Below are positions 35,548-44,082 of a stretch of DNA of 64,000 bases, one piece after another (the stretch's first letter is position 1; each line of letters begins with the position of its first letter). The position numbers and the translations under genes were made by a program. The stretch comes from Marinobacter sp. es.042 (GTDB lineage: Bacteria; Pseudomonadota; Gammaproteobacteria; Pseudomonadales; Oleiphilaceae): the NCBI RefSeq assembly GCF_900188315.1, contig NZ_LT897781.1:1178001-1242000 (forward strand), read 5' to 3'. Under the pieces are notes generated by a model. The model ran no database searches. It saw nothing but the letters and a program-made list of their open reading frames with translations, and was not told the origin of the DNA.

Positions 35548-36444
35548 ATGTACAGCTTTCCAATCGACTACGTAGAGCCGGTCTTCCGGCCTCCCAGTGA
35601 AGCCAAGTCACTGATCTTGCCGGTCACCAACGGCTGCTCCTGGAATAAGTGCACGTTTTGCGAGATGTATACGCAGCCGCAAAAGAAATTCCGGGCCCGC
35701 AAGCCTGACGATGTGCTCCAGGACATCCGCAATGCGGCTCGCAGCCTGGGTGGTGTGCGCCGGGTTTTCCTGGCAGATGGGGATGCCATGGTATTGCCGA
35801 CCCGTCGCCTGTTGGAAATTCTGGATCAGCTCAGGGAGGCTTTTCCGGATCTTCAGCGGGTTTCCAGCTACTGTCTTCCCCGCAACCTCGCCAAAAAGAC
35901 CGTGGAAGAACTGGCTCAACTGAAGGATGCAGGCCTGGAAATTCTCTATGTCGGTATGGAATCCGGTGATGATGAAATCCTGCGCCGGGTCAACAAGGGC
36001 GAAACCTGGGAATCCACCCGCTCGGCACTGCTGAAAATCCGTGAAGCGGGTCTGACGAGCTCTGTCATGGTGCTGAACGGGCTGGGCGGAGAAAACCTTT
36101 CGCGCCAGCACGCGATCAATACCGCAACGCTCTGTAACGAGACCCAGCCGGATTATCTTTCCACCCTCGTGGTCAGTTTCCCACAGGGAGAAGAACGTTT
36201 CCGGGCGGGCTTTGGAGACGATTTCGTGCCACTGTCTCAAAAGGGGCTCTTTGAAGAGATACGCCTGTTCCTGGAGCATCTTGAGCTGGATAAGACCATC
36301 TTCCGCAGTGATCACGCTTCAAATTACCTCGTGCTGAAAGGCACGCTGGGCCGTGACAAGCAGAAAATGCTGGACCAGGTAGATCTCGCCATTACCAATC
36401 CCGGTGCAGCACCTTTGCGCGCGGAGTGGATGCGCGGGTTGTAA
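35548..36444 (+). CDS. Radical SAM protein, COG1032-like
   Basis: A 298-residue radical SAM enzyme. The cluster-binding cysteines are in CSWNKCTFC (about residues 31-39), a C-X4-C-X2-C spacing instead of the canonical C-X3-C-X2-C. Further motifs are VFLADGDAMVLPTRRLLEIL, YVGMESGDDEILRRVNKGET and LNGLGGENL. Related proteins with the same spacing exist, so I read it as a family trait rather than a defect. The substrate is not known. It is followed 24 bases later by the DUF1285 gene. Confidence 0.87.
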   Translation: MYSFPIDYVEPVFRPPSEAKSLILPVTNGCSWNKCTFCEMYTQPQKKFRARKPDDVLQDIRNAARSLGGVRRVFLADGDAMVLPTRRLLEILDQLREAFPDLQRVSSYCLPRNLAKKTVEELAQLKDAGLEILYVGMESGDDEILRRVNKGETWESTRSALLKIREAGLTSSVMVLNGLGGENLSRQHAINTATLCNETQPDYLSTLVVSFPQGEERFRAGFGDDFVPLSQKGLFEEIRLFLEHLELDKTIFRSDHASNYLVLKGTLGRDKQKMLDQVDLAITNPGAAPLRAEWMRGL

Positions 36445-36468
36445 TTCAGAGAGCCGGGAGCCACCGTT

Positions 36469-37035
36469 ATGAGCATGAATCCAGATAATCTTGCAAAGCA
36501 GGTGGAGAAAACCGTGAAGAAGGCCGGGAACCCTCCCATTGATCAGTGGGACCCCGAGCTTTCCGGGGATATGGATCTTCGCATCAGTCGAGATGGTCAG
36601 TGGATCTTCAAAGGCAAGCCGCTGGCTCGAGAAGCGATTGTACGTCTGTTTTCCACGATTCTCCGCCGGGAAAGCGACGGCGAATACTACCTGGTGACGC
36701 CGGTTGAAAAGTGGCGCATCCAAGTCGAGGACGCGCCGTTGCTCGCCCATTCCCTGACCGCGACTGGGGAGAGCGACCGACAGGTCATCTCCCTGACCAC
36801 CAATGTCGGCGAAACCCTCGAAATCGGCCAGGACCATCCACTGGAAGTGACCACCTATCCGGGCTCAGATGAGCCAAGACCCGTGGTAAAGATTCGCCAT
36901 GGGGTCGAAGCGCGACTGGTCACCGCAGCCTATTATGACCTGGCGGATCATGTCGTGGAACGGAATGAAGACGGACACCCGGTTCTTGGGGTATTCAGCC
37001 ACGGAATTTTCTACAAAATCGGGCAGGGTGGTTGA
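36469..37035 (+). CDS. DUF1285 family protein
   Basis: A 188-residue DUF1285 protein. Typical features are GDMDLRISRDGQWIFKGKPLAREAIVRLFSTILRRE, VTPVEKWRIQVEDAPLLA and a C-terminal GVFSHGIFYKIG. It is soluble and cytoplasmic, with unknown function. It follows the radical SAM gene by 24 bases and may be translated from the same transcript. Confidence 0.88.
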   Translation: MSMNPDNLAKQVEKTVKKAGNPPIDQWDPELSGDMDLRISRDGQWIFKGKPLAREAIVRLFSTILRRESDGEYYLVTPVEKWRIQVEDAPLLAHSLTATGESDRQVISLTTNVGETLEIGQDHPLEVTTYPGSDEPRPVVKIRHGVEARLVTAAYYDLADHVVERNEDGHPVLGVFSHGIFYKIGQGG

Positions 37036-37125
37036 AAACCGGTACCGCGGCCCCAGAATTACGGTAGAAAACGCATTAGCTCAGTTGTTAAACTGTGTTT
37101 TCATACTTGTTATGAGCCTGGCTCT

Positions 37126-37149
37126 CTAACGAGGCCCGGTGGTCGTTAG
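37126..37149. promoter_or_regulatory. Inverted repeat upstream of slyD
   Basis: Arms CTAACGA and TCGTTAG pair perfectly around ten bases, about 85 bases upstream of the slyD ATG in an otherwise empty 198-base gap. Function unknown; it could be an operator or a weak hairpin. Confidence 0.3.
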
Positions 37150-37233
37150 TCCCTCTGTGCAGTCTGGCTGTTCACGATCACTTTCGATTGCCTAAATCAA
37201 TTAAACAGTCATTGCGACACGCAAGGAGATCAC

Positions 37234-37695
37234 ATGGCCCAACCTCGTGTTGTCACCATCCATTACACGCTCACCAACGATCAGGGAGAGCAGCTTGACT
37301 CCTCCCGTGTAGAAGGTCGTGAGCCTCTGTCTTATCTGGAAGGTGCGCAGAACATTATCGGTGGACTGGAAAGTGCACTGAACGAAAAGAACGCAGGCGA
37401 TCAGGTTAAGGTGTCTGTAGAACCTGGTGAAGGCTACGGCGAAGTTAACGAAGAGCTGATCCAGCCGGTTCCGCGTTCTGCATTTGAAGGCGTCGATACC
37501 ATCGAGCCGGGCATGCAGTTCCAGGCGCAGACCCCAGGCGGCCCCCAGGTCGTTCGTGTGGTAGAAGTTGGCGACGAAACTGTCACCATCGATGCCAACC
37601 ATCCGCTCGCTGGCCAGACTCTGCACTTCGACGTAGAAGTAGTGGAAGCTCGCGACGCGACTGACGAAGAGCAAGAGCACGGCCACGCTCATTAA
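37234..37695 (+). CDS. slyD: FKBP-type peptidyl-prolyl isomerase SlyD-like
   Basis: A 153-residue SlyD-type prolyl isomerase and chaperone. It begins PRVVTIHYTLTNDQGEQLDSS, then EPLSYLEGAQNIIGGLESAL and the insert-in-flap chaperone region GEGYGEVNEELIQPVPRSAF. The C-terminus is acidic and ends HGHAH. It is shorter than E. coli SlyD, lacking most of the long metal-binding tail. AAGGAG precedes the ATG by about seven bases. A strong terminator follows. Confidence 0.92.
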   Translation: MAQPRVVTIHYTLTNDQGEQLDSSRVEGREPLSYLEGAQNIIGGLESALNEKNAGDQVKVSVEPGEGYGEVNEELIQPVPRSAFEGVDTIEPGMQFQAQTPGGPQVVRVVEVGDETVTIDANHPLAGQTLHFDVEVVEARDATDEEQEHGHAH

Positions 37696-37718
37696 GCTTT
37701 TCTGAAGCGCAAAGAAAA

Positions 37719-37744
37719 ACGGCTCCCTCGGGAGCCGTTTTTTT
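37719..37744 (+). terminator. Intrinsic terminator of slyD
   Basis: Arms ACGGCTCC and GGAGCCGT with a CTCG loop, followed by a run of seven T, 24 bases after the slyD stop. Confidence 0.9.
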
Positions 37745-37763
37745 ATGTCTACAGAATGAAAAA

Positions 37764-37793
37764 GGGGTCAGATGAAAGCATTCATCTGACCCC
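37764..37793. repeat. REP-like palindrome, GGGGTCAGATGAA type
   Basis: A 13-bp perfect stem (GGGGTCAGATGAA/TTCATCTGACCCC) with an AGCA loop, between the slyD and etfD terminators. It has no U-tract and is not needed as a terminator. The core repeats elsewhere in the window (22513-22563 and near 41687). REP-type elements of similar look are spread by RAYT transposases. Confidence 0.6.
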
Positions 37794-37804
37794 AGGTTCA
37801 CAAA

Positions 37805-37829
37805 AAAACGGCCCGCGCGGGGCCGTTTT
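37805..37829 (-). terminator. Intrinsic terminator of etfD
   Basis: Arms AAAACGGCCC and GGGCCGTTTT around GCGCG, about 18 bases beyond the etfD stop. On the minus strand the hairpin runs into further T residues. Confidence 0.88.
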
Positions 37830-37846
37830 ATCACCGGAATCCGAAC

Positions 37847-39499
37847 TTACATGTTCGGATAATTCGGGCCGCCGCCCCCTTCCGGAGTTACCCAGTTAAT
37901 GTTCTGGGCAGGATCCTTGATGTCGCAGGTCTTGCAGTGCACACAGTTCTGGGCGTTGATCTGGAAGCGCTTGCCGCTGCCATCGTCTTTCTCGACAACT
38001 TCATAAACACCAGCCGGGCAGTAGCGCTGCGCAGGCTCATCGTATTTAGGCAGGTTGTCGCGGATCGGAAGGTCCGGATCGGTCAGTTTAAGGTGAACCG
38101 GCTGATCTTCCTCGTGGTTGGTGTTTGAAATAAACACCGAGGACAGACGATCGAAGGTCAGGGTGTTATCCGGCTTGGGATAGGTCACCTTCTTGCACTC
38201 GGCTGCCGGCTTCATGGTGGCATAATCCGGAGTGGTATCGTGGAAGGTAATCGGCAGGCTGCCGCGCAGGATGTTCTGCTCGAAGTAGGCGATGGCGCCA
38301 CCCACTACATTGCCGAACTTGTGCATCGCCGGGCCGAAGTTACGCTCTGCGTATAGCTCCTTGAACAGCCAGCTGTCCTCAAACTTCTTCTGGAAACTGC
38401 TGATTTCCTCGCCGCTCTTGCCATCCTTGAGTGCTTCGAAAACCGCTTCGGCGCCCAGCATGCCGGACTTCATGGCAGTATGGGAGCCCTTGATCTTGGA
38501 GCCGTTCAGTGTGCCTGCATCACAGCCCAGCAGCAGACCACCCGGGAAGCTCATCTTGGGCAGAGCGTTGTAGCCACCTTTGGTGATTGCACGGGCGCCG
38601 TAGGATACGCGCTTACCGCCTTCCAGGTGTTTCTTGATCTCCGGGTGCAGCTTCAGGCGCTGAAATTCCTCAAACGGGCTCAGATGCGGGTTGCTGTAGG
38701 ACAGATCGGTGATCAGGCCTACATATACCTGGCCATTCTCAAGGTGATACAGGAAAGAACCACCGGTGGATCCGGTTTCTTTCAGAGGCCAGCCGGTGGT
38801 ATGAACTACCAGGCCCGGCTCGTGTTTGGCCGGATCAATATCCCACAGTTCCTTGATACCGATACCGTAGTGCTGCGGGTCTTTGCCTTCATCGAGCTTG
38901 AACTCGTTGATCAGGCGCTTGCCCAGGTGACCACGGCAGCCCTCGGTGAACATAGTGTATTTCGCGCGCAGTTCCATGCCCGGCATGTAGCCGTCTTTTT
39001 CGGAACCGTCGCGGGCCACGCCCATATCGCCGGTAATGATGCCTTTTACCTGACCGTCTTCAATGATGGTTTCGGACGCGGCAAAGCCGGGATACACCTC
39101 AACGCCAAGCTGTTCGGCCTGTTCGGCGAGCCAGCGGCACAGGTTGCCCAGGCTGATAATGTAGTTGCCATGGTTGTGCATGTTCTTGGGCACAAACGCA
39201 TTCGGGATCTTGGTGGCGCTTTCCTCGTTCTTCAGCAGGAAAATGTCGTCCCGGGTAACCGGCGTGTTGAGCGGGGCGCCTTTCTCTTTCCAGTCCGGGA
39301 AGAGTTCGTTGAGGGCAGTGGGCTCGAATACAGTGCCGGCCAGAATGTGGGCGCCGATCTCAGAACCTTTCTCTACAACGCATACGGTGAGTTCCTCGCC
39401 AGCTTCCTGTGCCAGTTGCATGACACGGCACGCTGCCGACAGGCCCGCCGGGCCGCCGCCGACGATCAGAACATCAAATTCCATCGATTCGCGTTCCAC
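37847..39499 (-). CDS. etfD: Electron transfer flavoprotein-ubiquinone oxidoreductase
   Basis: A 550-residue ETF-QO, passing electrons from ETF to ubiquinone at the inner membrane. N-terminal FAD loop MEFDVLIVGGGPAGLSAACRV; ubiquinone-binding/membrane region in the middle; C-terminal 4Fe-4S ligands in CPAGVYEV and NCVHCKTCDI. I place the start at the GTG at 39499, which has AGGAG six bases upstream and gives an N-terminus like Pseudomonas ETF-QO (MEREYMEFDV). The ATG at 39517 has no ribosome binding site. It is divergent from etfBA across 418 bases. Confidence 0.95.
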   Translation of the reverse strand: MERESMEFDVLIVGGGPAGLSAACRVMQLAQEAGEELTVCVVEKGSEIGAHILAGTVFEPTALNELFPDWKEKGAPLNTPVTRDDIFLLKNEESATKIPNAFVPKNMHNHGNYIISLGNLCRWLAEQAEQLGVEVYPGFAASETIIEDGQVKGIITGDMGVARDGSEKDGYMPGMELRAKYTMFTEGCRGHLGKRLINEFKLDEGKDPQHYGIGIKELWDIDPAKHEPGLVVHTTGWPLKETGSTGGSFLYHLENGQVYVGLITDLSYSNPHLSPFEEFQRLKLHPEIKKHLEGGKRVSYGARAITKGGYNALPKMSFPGGLLLGCDAGTLNGSKIKGSHTAMKSGMLGAEAVFEALKDGKSGEEISSFQKKFEDSWLFKELYAERNFGPAMHKFGNVVGGAIAYFEQNILRGSLPITFHDTTPDYATMKPAAECKKVTYPKPDNTLTFDRLSSVFISNTNHEEDQPVHLKLTDPDLPIRDNLPKYDEPAQRYCPAGVYEVVEKDDGSGKRFQINAQNCVHCKTCDIKDPAQNINWVTPEGGGGPNYPNM

Positions 39500-39917
39500 G
39501 TTGGTCTCCTCAAACATCTTTAATGGATATTATGTGCCCGCAGGCCAATTATTCTGGGCCGCCATCATACCGGTAAAAGTGCCTATAGACGACTGCCCCA
39601 AGCCGTTTGTCCCGACTTGCATAACCAAAAGGATACCGTATTTGAAGAATCAAACAAACGTTTGTTTGAAATTCGCCCTGTCCTTTGGCATTGTAAGAGC
39701 ACACTGAAACATGGTGTGTTTTGAGTCGAAATCTAGTATCGTCTCATTGCCGTCCCCGGTCAATACCGGGGAATTGGCTGAAAGTTCAGTCCTGGCGCGT
39801 CGTTTGAGGCTATTGATTCTGCCGAGTGTTGGCTCCATCATTAGTGCGCATTGAATTTCGGCAGGCTCTGCGTGAGGACTGCAAGTCATAAACCCATCGT
39901 AGAAGAACGAGGAATCT
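39500..39917. other. Intergenic region between etfD and etfBA
   Basis: This 418-base gap carries the promoters of the divergent etfD and etfBA units. The one clear element is the 20-bp palindrome at 39650-39669. I see no other convincing gene, RNA or repeat. Short frames in it are not supported. Confidence 0.6.
39650..39669. promoter_or_regulatory. Palindromic operator, PsrA/FadR-like
   Basis: A perfect palindrome TCAAACAAAC/GTTTGTTTGA. It fits the CAAAC-N4-GTTTG pattern bound by PsrA, the fatty-acid-responsive TetR repressor of beta-oxidation genes in Pseudomonas and relatives. Its place between etfD and etfBA, which serve acyl-CoA dehydrogenases, matches such a role. The binding protein is inferred; psrA is not in the window. 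Confidence 0.6.
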
Positions 39918-40667
39918 ATGAAGGTTCTGGTCGCTGTAAAACGAGTAATCGACTACAACGTAAAGGTGCGCGTTAAGCCGGACAACACCGGTGTTGACCT
40001 CGCCAACGTCAAGATGGCAATGAACCCGTTCTGCGAAATCGCGGTTGAAGAAGCCGTTCGCCTGAAAGAGAAGGGTGTTGCCAGTGAAATCGTGGTGGTA
40101 TCCATTGGCCCGAAAGCCTCCCAGGAGCAGATTCGTACTGCGCTGGCGCTGGGTGCTGACCGTGGTATCCACGTCGAAACGGACGAGGAGGTTCAGTCTC
40201 TCGAAGCGGCCAAGCTGCTCAAGGCTGTTGTTGAGAAAGAAGAGCCGAAGCTGGTCATTCTTGGCAAGCAGTCCATCGATTCCGATAACAACCAGACCGG
40301 CCAGATGCTGGCCGCACTGACCGGCATGGGTCAGGGCACTTTCGCTTCCGAAGTGGTTGTTGAGGGCGACAAGGTTAACGTAACCCGCGAGGTAGACGGT
40401 GGTCTGATGACCGTTGCTCTGAACCTGCCTGCGGTTGTCACTACCGACCTGCGTCTGAACGAGCCGCGCTACGCTTCTCTGCCGAACATCATGAAGGCGA
40501 AGAAGAAGCCGCTGGACAACATGAGCCCGGCCGATCTGGGTGTCGACATCGCTCCGCGCCTTTCCACCCTGAAGGTTGAAGCGCCTGCTTCCCGTCAGGC
40601 GGGTGTGAAAGTGGCCGACGTTGCCGAGCTGGTCGATAAACTGAAGAACGAAGCGAAGGTGATCTAA
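39918..40667 (+). CDS. etfB: Electron transfer flavoprotein beta subunit
   Basis: A 249-residue EtfB that binds AMP and forms the ETF heterodimer. It starts [28 protein letters not shown], typical of group I ETF, with the signature [18 protein letters not shown] near the C-terminus. It receives electrons from acyl-CoA dehydrogenases. GAGGAA precedes the ATG. The stop codon directly abuts the etfA start. Confidence 0.96.
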   Translation: MKVLVAVKRVIDYNVKVRVKPDNTGVDLANVKMAMNPFCEIAVEEAVRLKEKGVASEIVVVSIGPKASQEQIRTALALGADRGIHVETDEEVQSLEAAKLLKAVVEKEEPKLVILGKQSIDSDNNQTGQMLAALTGMGQGTFASEVVVEGDKVNVTREVDGGLMTVALNLPAVVTTDLRLNEPRYASLPNIMKAKKKPLDNMSPADLGVDIAPRLSTLKVEAPASRQAGVKVADVAELVDKLKNEAKVI

Positions 40668-41609
40668 ATGAGCATCCTTGTAATTGCTGAACATGACAAC
40701 AGCAGCCTGAAACAGGCTACCCTGAATGTTGTAGCGGCTGCCAAGGCCATCGGCGGAGACATCGACGTACTGGTTGCCGGTGAAAACTGTGGTGCCGTTG
40801 CTGAAGCAGCTGCCAAGGCCGAAGGCGTGAACAAGGTATTGGTTGCCGACAACGCCGCTTATGGTCACTTCCTGGGCGAAAACCTGGGTGAGCTGGTTGC
40901 CGAACTGGGCAAAGGCTACAGCCACATCCTGGCCGCCGCTGGTACCGTGGGTAAAGATTTCATGCCGCGTGTTGCCGCACTGCTGGATGTTGCGCAGGTA
41001 TCCGACATCATGCGTGTGGAGTCCGAAGACACCTTCGTTCGCCCGATCTACGCCGGTAACGCCATTGCCACTGTAAAATCCAGTGACAGCATCAAAGTCG
41101 TTACTGTTCGTCCGACCGCTTTCGATCCGGTTGCCGCTGAAGGTGGCTCCGCTTCTGTCGAGCAGTTGGACGTCGTGAAAGACGCTGGCCTGTCCCAGTT
41201 CGTCAGCGAAGAGCTGGCCAAGTCTGACCGTCCTGAGCTGGCAAGCGCCGGTATCGTTGTTTCCGGTGGTCGCGGCATGCAGAACGGCGACAACTTCAAG
41301 ATGCTGGAGCAGGTAGCCGATCTGATGGGTGCTGCGGTTGGCGCATCCCGTGCGGCTGTCGATGCCGGTTTCGTGCCGAACGACATGCAGGTCGGCCAGA
41401 CCGGTAAGATTGTTGCTCCGCAGCTGTACATCGCTGTGGGTATTTCCGGTGCCATCCAGCATCTGGCCGGTATGTCCGATTCCAAGGTGATCGTTGCGAT
41501 CAACAAGGATGAAGAAGCGCCGATCTTCCAGGTTGCTGATTATGGTCTGGTAGCGGACCTGTTCGAAGCCGTTCCGCAGCTTGAAGAAGATCTGAAGAAA
41601 GTTCTGTAA
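40668..41609 (+). CDS. etfA: Electron transfer flavoprotein alpha subunit
   Basis: A 313-residue EtfA carrying the FAD. The conserved FAD domain is visible: [57 protein letters not shown], and the C-terminal [19 protein letters not shown]. It begins at the base after etfB's stop, so the two are translated together. It passes electrons to ETF-QO encoded divergently. Confidence 0.97.
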   Translation: MSILVIAEHDNSSLKQATLNVVAAAKAIGGDIDVLVAGENCGAVAEAAAKAEGVNKVLVADNAAYGHFLGENLGELVAELGKGYSHILAAAGTVGKDFMPRVAALLDVAQVSDIMRVESEDTFVRPIYAGNAIATVKSSDSIKVVTVRPTAFDPVAAEGGSASVEQLDVVKDAGLSQFVSEELAKSDRPELASAGIVVSGGRGMQNGDNFKMLEQVADLMGAAVGASRAAVDAGFVPNDMQVGQTGKIVAPQLYIAVGISGAIQHLAGMSDSKVIVAINKDEEAPIFQVADYGLVADLFEAVPQLEEDLKKVL

Positions 41610-41627
41610 CTTTCTGCCAAGCTTGAG

Positions 41628-41652
41628 AAAAGGCACCTTCGGGTGCCTTTTT
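41628..41652 (+). terminator. Intrinsic terminator of etfBA
   Basis: Arms AAAAGGCACC and GGTGCCTTTT with a stable TTCG tetraloop, followed by more T residues, about 18 bases after the etfA stop. Confidence 0.92.
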
Positions 41653-41719
41653 CTTTTGGGTGAAGCCAGAATACCTGCCATGATATCTGACCCCCACGGT
41701 TGAACCGGATATACAAGCC

Positions 41720-42559
41720 ATGACCACAATGCCGTTTGATGCCTTAGCCTGCCCACTGGACGGCTGCCCACTGGCGCCCAGCGAAAAGACCTGGCGTTGC
41801 GAGAACGGACACAGCTTCGACGTTGCCCGGCAGGGCTACGTGCATCTGTTACCCGTTCAAAAGAAACGTTCCCTGGACCCGGGTGATAGCAAGGAAATGG
41901 TCGCAGCCAGACAACGGTTTCTGAATGCAGGGTTCTACACAAAGATCGCCGAGGCTGTGAGCAATCAGGTATTGCAGTGGCTTCCGAGCGAGGGCACTGG
42001 ATCGATTCTGGACGCAGGCTCTGGCGAAGGTTATTACCTTAGACACCTCGCGAGCTTGGCTGGCGCCAGAGATATCTCCATGATCGGCGTCGACATCTCC
42101 AAGTGGGCGGTTCTGGCCGCGGCCAAACAGGACAAACAGACCCGGTGGGTGGTTGGCAGCAATGCCAACCTGCCAATAATGCCGGAATCCGTGGATCTCG
42201 TGCTTTGCCTGTTCGGTTTTCCGGTTTACAGCGAATTCGCTAGGGTGCTGAAGCCCGGCGGGAAGGTGATACAGGTGGATGCCGGTGCAGACCACCTTCG
42301 GGAACTGCGTGAAATCATTTACCCCGAACTGAAACCACCCGCAGACACTGAGATGGTAAATCCCGAGGGCTTCCGGACCCTGGATTCGACCGTGCTAAGG
42401 TTCCCGCTGAGTCTTCCGGACGAGGACAGCATCGCCGATCTCCTGGCCATGACACCCCATCTTTATCGGGCCAACTCGGAGGGCCTTGAGAAGGCTGCTT
42501 CGCTCAAATCACTGGTGGTGACAGTCGACGTGGGTCTGAAACGCCTGGAAAGGCGCTAA
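41720..42559 (+). CDS. rlmA: 23S rRNA (guanine-N1)-methyltransferase RlmA
   Basis: A 279-residue RlmA/RrmA family methyltransferase that modifies G745 or G748 of 23S rRNA. The N-terminal zinc ribbon ligands are in ACPLDGCPL and WRCENGHSFD, followed by the family's RQGYVHLLP and DSKEMVAARQRFL. The SAM loop is SILDAGSGEGYYLRHLA, and LCLFGFPVYSEFARVLKPGG follows. The start is the ATG at 41720. It is convergent with the next gene 10 bases away. Confidence 0.9.
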   Translation: MTTMPFDALACPLDGCPLAPSEKTWRCENGHSFDVARQGYVHLLPVQKKRSLDPGDSKEMVAARQRFLNAGFYTKIAEAVSNQVLQWLPSEGTGSILDAGSGEGYYLRHLASLAGARDISMIGVDISKWAVLAAAKQDKQTRWVVGSNANLPIMPESVDLVLCLFGFPVYSEFARVLKPGGKVIQVDAGADHLRELREIIYPELKPPADTEMVNPEGFRTLDSTVLRFPLSLPDEDSIADLLAMTPHLYRANSEGLEKAASLKSLVVTVDVGLKRLERR

Positions 42560-42569
42560 CCCCCAAATT

Positions 42570-43043
42570 TCATTGACCGTCGTCGGAACCCTGAGCCTTG
42601 CCGCGCTTGCGGGAAGCGAGCCGCTTTTCTGCTTTCCCGATGATCAGGGTATCGGCGAGGATGTGCAGGGCCTTGTTGGTCGTGCGCACGGTTTTGTAGA
42701 TCTGTTGGCTCTTCTGGTCATGGGTGGCCCGGGCTTTACGGGCAGTCTGTCGGAACTCCTCATCCTTCGAGAACAGATCAATCAGCCCGAAAGTCGTGTT
42801 CGAGATTGCCTTGTGCAGCTTTTCTACGGCGCTCGCGCCACCCGAAACCGAGTCTTCCAGCAACCGCGCCCGGTTCCGGACCTCAAGAAGATCCATTCTG
42901 CTTTTCTGGATGGCACTGTGCGCTGACACACGATGGGAATTGAGAATCCGTGCTTCCCGTCGACAGAGCAGCAGCTGCCAGTAGGCGATGCAGAATCCGC
43001 CAAAGGCCAATAGCAGCAACAATACGATTGCGGCCAGGTTCAT
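42570..43043 (-). CDS. Hypothetical membrane-anchored coiled-coil protein
   Basis: A 157-residue protein with one N-terminal hydrophobic helix (residues 3-24) and a long helical cytoplasmic part rich in Arg, Lys, Glu and Gln (RREARILNSHRVSAHSAIQKSRMDLLEV onward), ending in a very basic tail (AEKRLASRKRGKAQG). No family recognised. It lies 28 bases downstream of a similarly built gene on the same strand, suggesting a two-gene unit. Confidence 0.72.
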   Translation of the reverse strand: MNLAAIVLLLLLAFGGFCIAYWQLLLCRREARILNSHRVSAHSAIQKSRMDLLEVRNRARLLEDSVSGGASAVEKLHKAISNTTFGLIDLFSKDEEFRQTARKARATHDQKSQQIYKTVRTTNKALHILADTLIIGKAEKRLASRKRGKAQGSDDGQ

Positions 43044-43071
43044 GATGGGGCCCTCCAGTCACACATTGCGA

Positions 43072-43401
43072 TCATCGATACTCAATCTGCATATCCACGT
43101 CGATTTCGCGCTCTGTCATCTCTTCCTCAAGTTCTTTCATCACTTCCTGGTACACCATTTTGCGAACCATCACGGGGAGTTTGTCGGCAAGCACTCGGGC
43201 AGAGCGTGACTCCCTCTTGGCCAGTGCAATCGGATCCAGCACCCGAAGCGTAATAACCAGCTCCGGTTCCTGCTCGGAATCTGCGATGTCGTCGTTCTCC
43301 ATCATTCGGGCGATCACTTTGCGCTGTTCAAGAACCTGCCAGCAGACAAAGCCGCTGAACAGGACAAGCAGGATGCTCAAGACTGTTAAAAAGGTGATCA
43401 A
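43072..43401 (-). CDS. Hypothetical membrane-anchored protein
   Basis: A 109-residue protein with an N-terminal hydrophobic helix (ITFLTVLSILLVLFSGFVCW) and an acidic soluble tail (EEEMTEREIDVDMQ). The start is a TTG at 43401 with GGAGG exactly six bases upstream. A longer reading from 43533 lacks such a site and begins with low-complexity residues before the membrane helix. Function unknown. It pairs with the downstream coiled-coil gene. Confidence 0.68.
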   Translation of the reverse strand: MITFLTVLSILLVLFSGFVCWQVLEQRKVIARMMENDDIADSEQEPELVITLRVLDPIALAKRESRSARVLADKLPVMVRKMVYQEVMKELEEEMTEREIDVDMQIEYR

Positions 43402-43608
43402 TTCGAACCTCCGGAAATCGTTTCTTGCTGTGCCTGCCAGTGTGCCCCAAGCAGTATGACAAACGATTGGCCGTGAAGACGGATTTACCGGTGCTGCCGG
43501 GAAAGTAGAACGAGCGCTCAAAACTGTTAACATTGGTTGCAGTTGTTCAATGAGCTACGCAGAATCAACGGGTTAAGGCCGACTATTCATACCAACAGAG
43601 GATTGTTC

Positions 43609-44025
43609 ATGGTTTGGTTCAAGGCGTTTGCAAGTGGTTTTCTCGCAACCCTGGTGTTTCATCAGGGCCTGTTCGCACTTTTCTGGCTCGGGGGCATCGT
43701 GCCCGCAGCGCCCTTCAACCTGTCACCGGTGCCGCCGCTGGGTGTGCCCCAAGTTGTGTCACTGGCCTTCTTTGGTGGCCTTTGGGGGATGTTGTTGTGG
43801 CTGATCCTTGGGCGCCTGGCAGGGATGAAGTTCTGGCTGGGGCATGTCATTGTAGGGGCTGTAGGTCCCACGGCAGTCGCCATGCTGGTGGTATTCCCCC
43901 TGAAAGGGCTAGATGTCTCAGCTCAGACCTGGGTGGGCGGCTTGCTCCTTAACGGTTTCTGGGGCCTGGGTGTTGCCGTATTCATGCGTCTGATGGGCGA
44001 GAAAGCGGTTGCCGGGCTCCGCTGA
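43609..44025 (+). CDS. Hypothetical integral membrane protein
   Basis: A 138-residue protein with about four hydrophobic helices (FKAFASGFLATLVFHQGLFALFWLGG, PQVVSLAFFGGLWGMLLWLILG, FWLGHVIVGAVGPTAVAMLVVFPL and a last one). The start is the ATG at 43609 with GAGG upstream; the frame extends further but the upstream part is not membrane-like. I do not recognise a characterised family. Confidence 0.72.
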   Translation: MVWFKAFASGFLATLVFHQGLFALFWLGGIVPAAPFNLSPVPPLGVPQVVSLAFFGGLWGMLLWLILGRLAGMKFWLGHVIVGAVGPTAVAMLVVFPLKGLDVSAQTWVGGLLLNGFWGLGVAVFMRLMGEKAVAGLR

Positions 44026-44082
44026 AATACCGTTGATTCGTTATCAATTTCTGTTGTCATCACTGTTTACTAAGGAAGAGCA

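Noticed and set aside
39810..41942. A 710-codon open frame on the minus strand opposite etfBA
   Set aside because: It is antisense to two clearly real, highly conserved genes, has no domain I recognise and no ribosome binding site; it results from codon bias of etfB and etfA.
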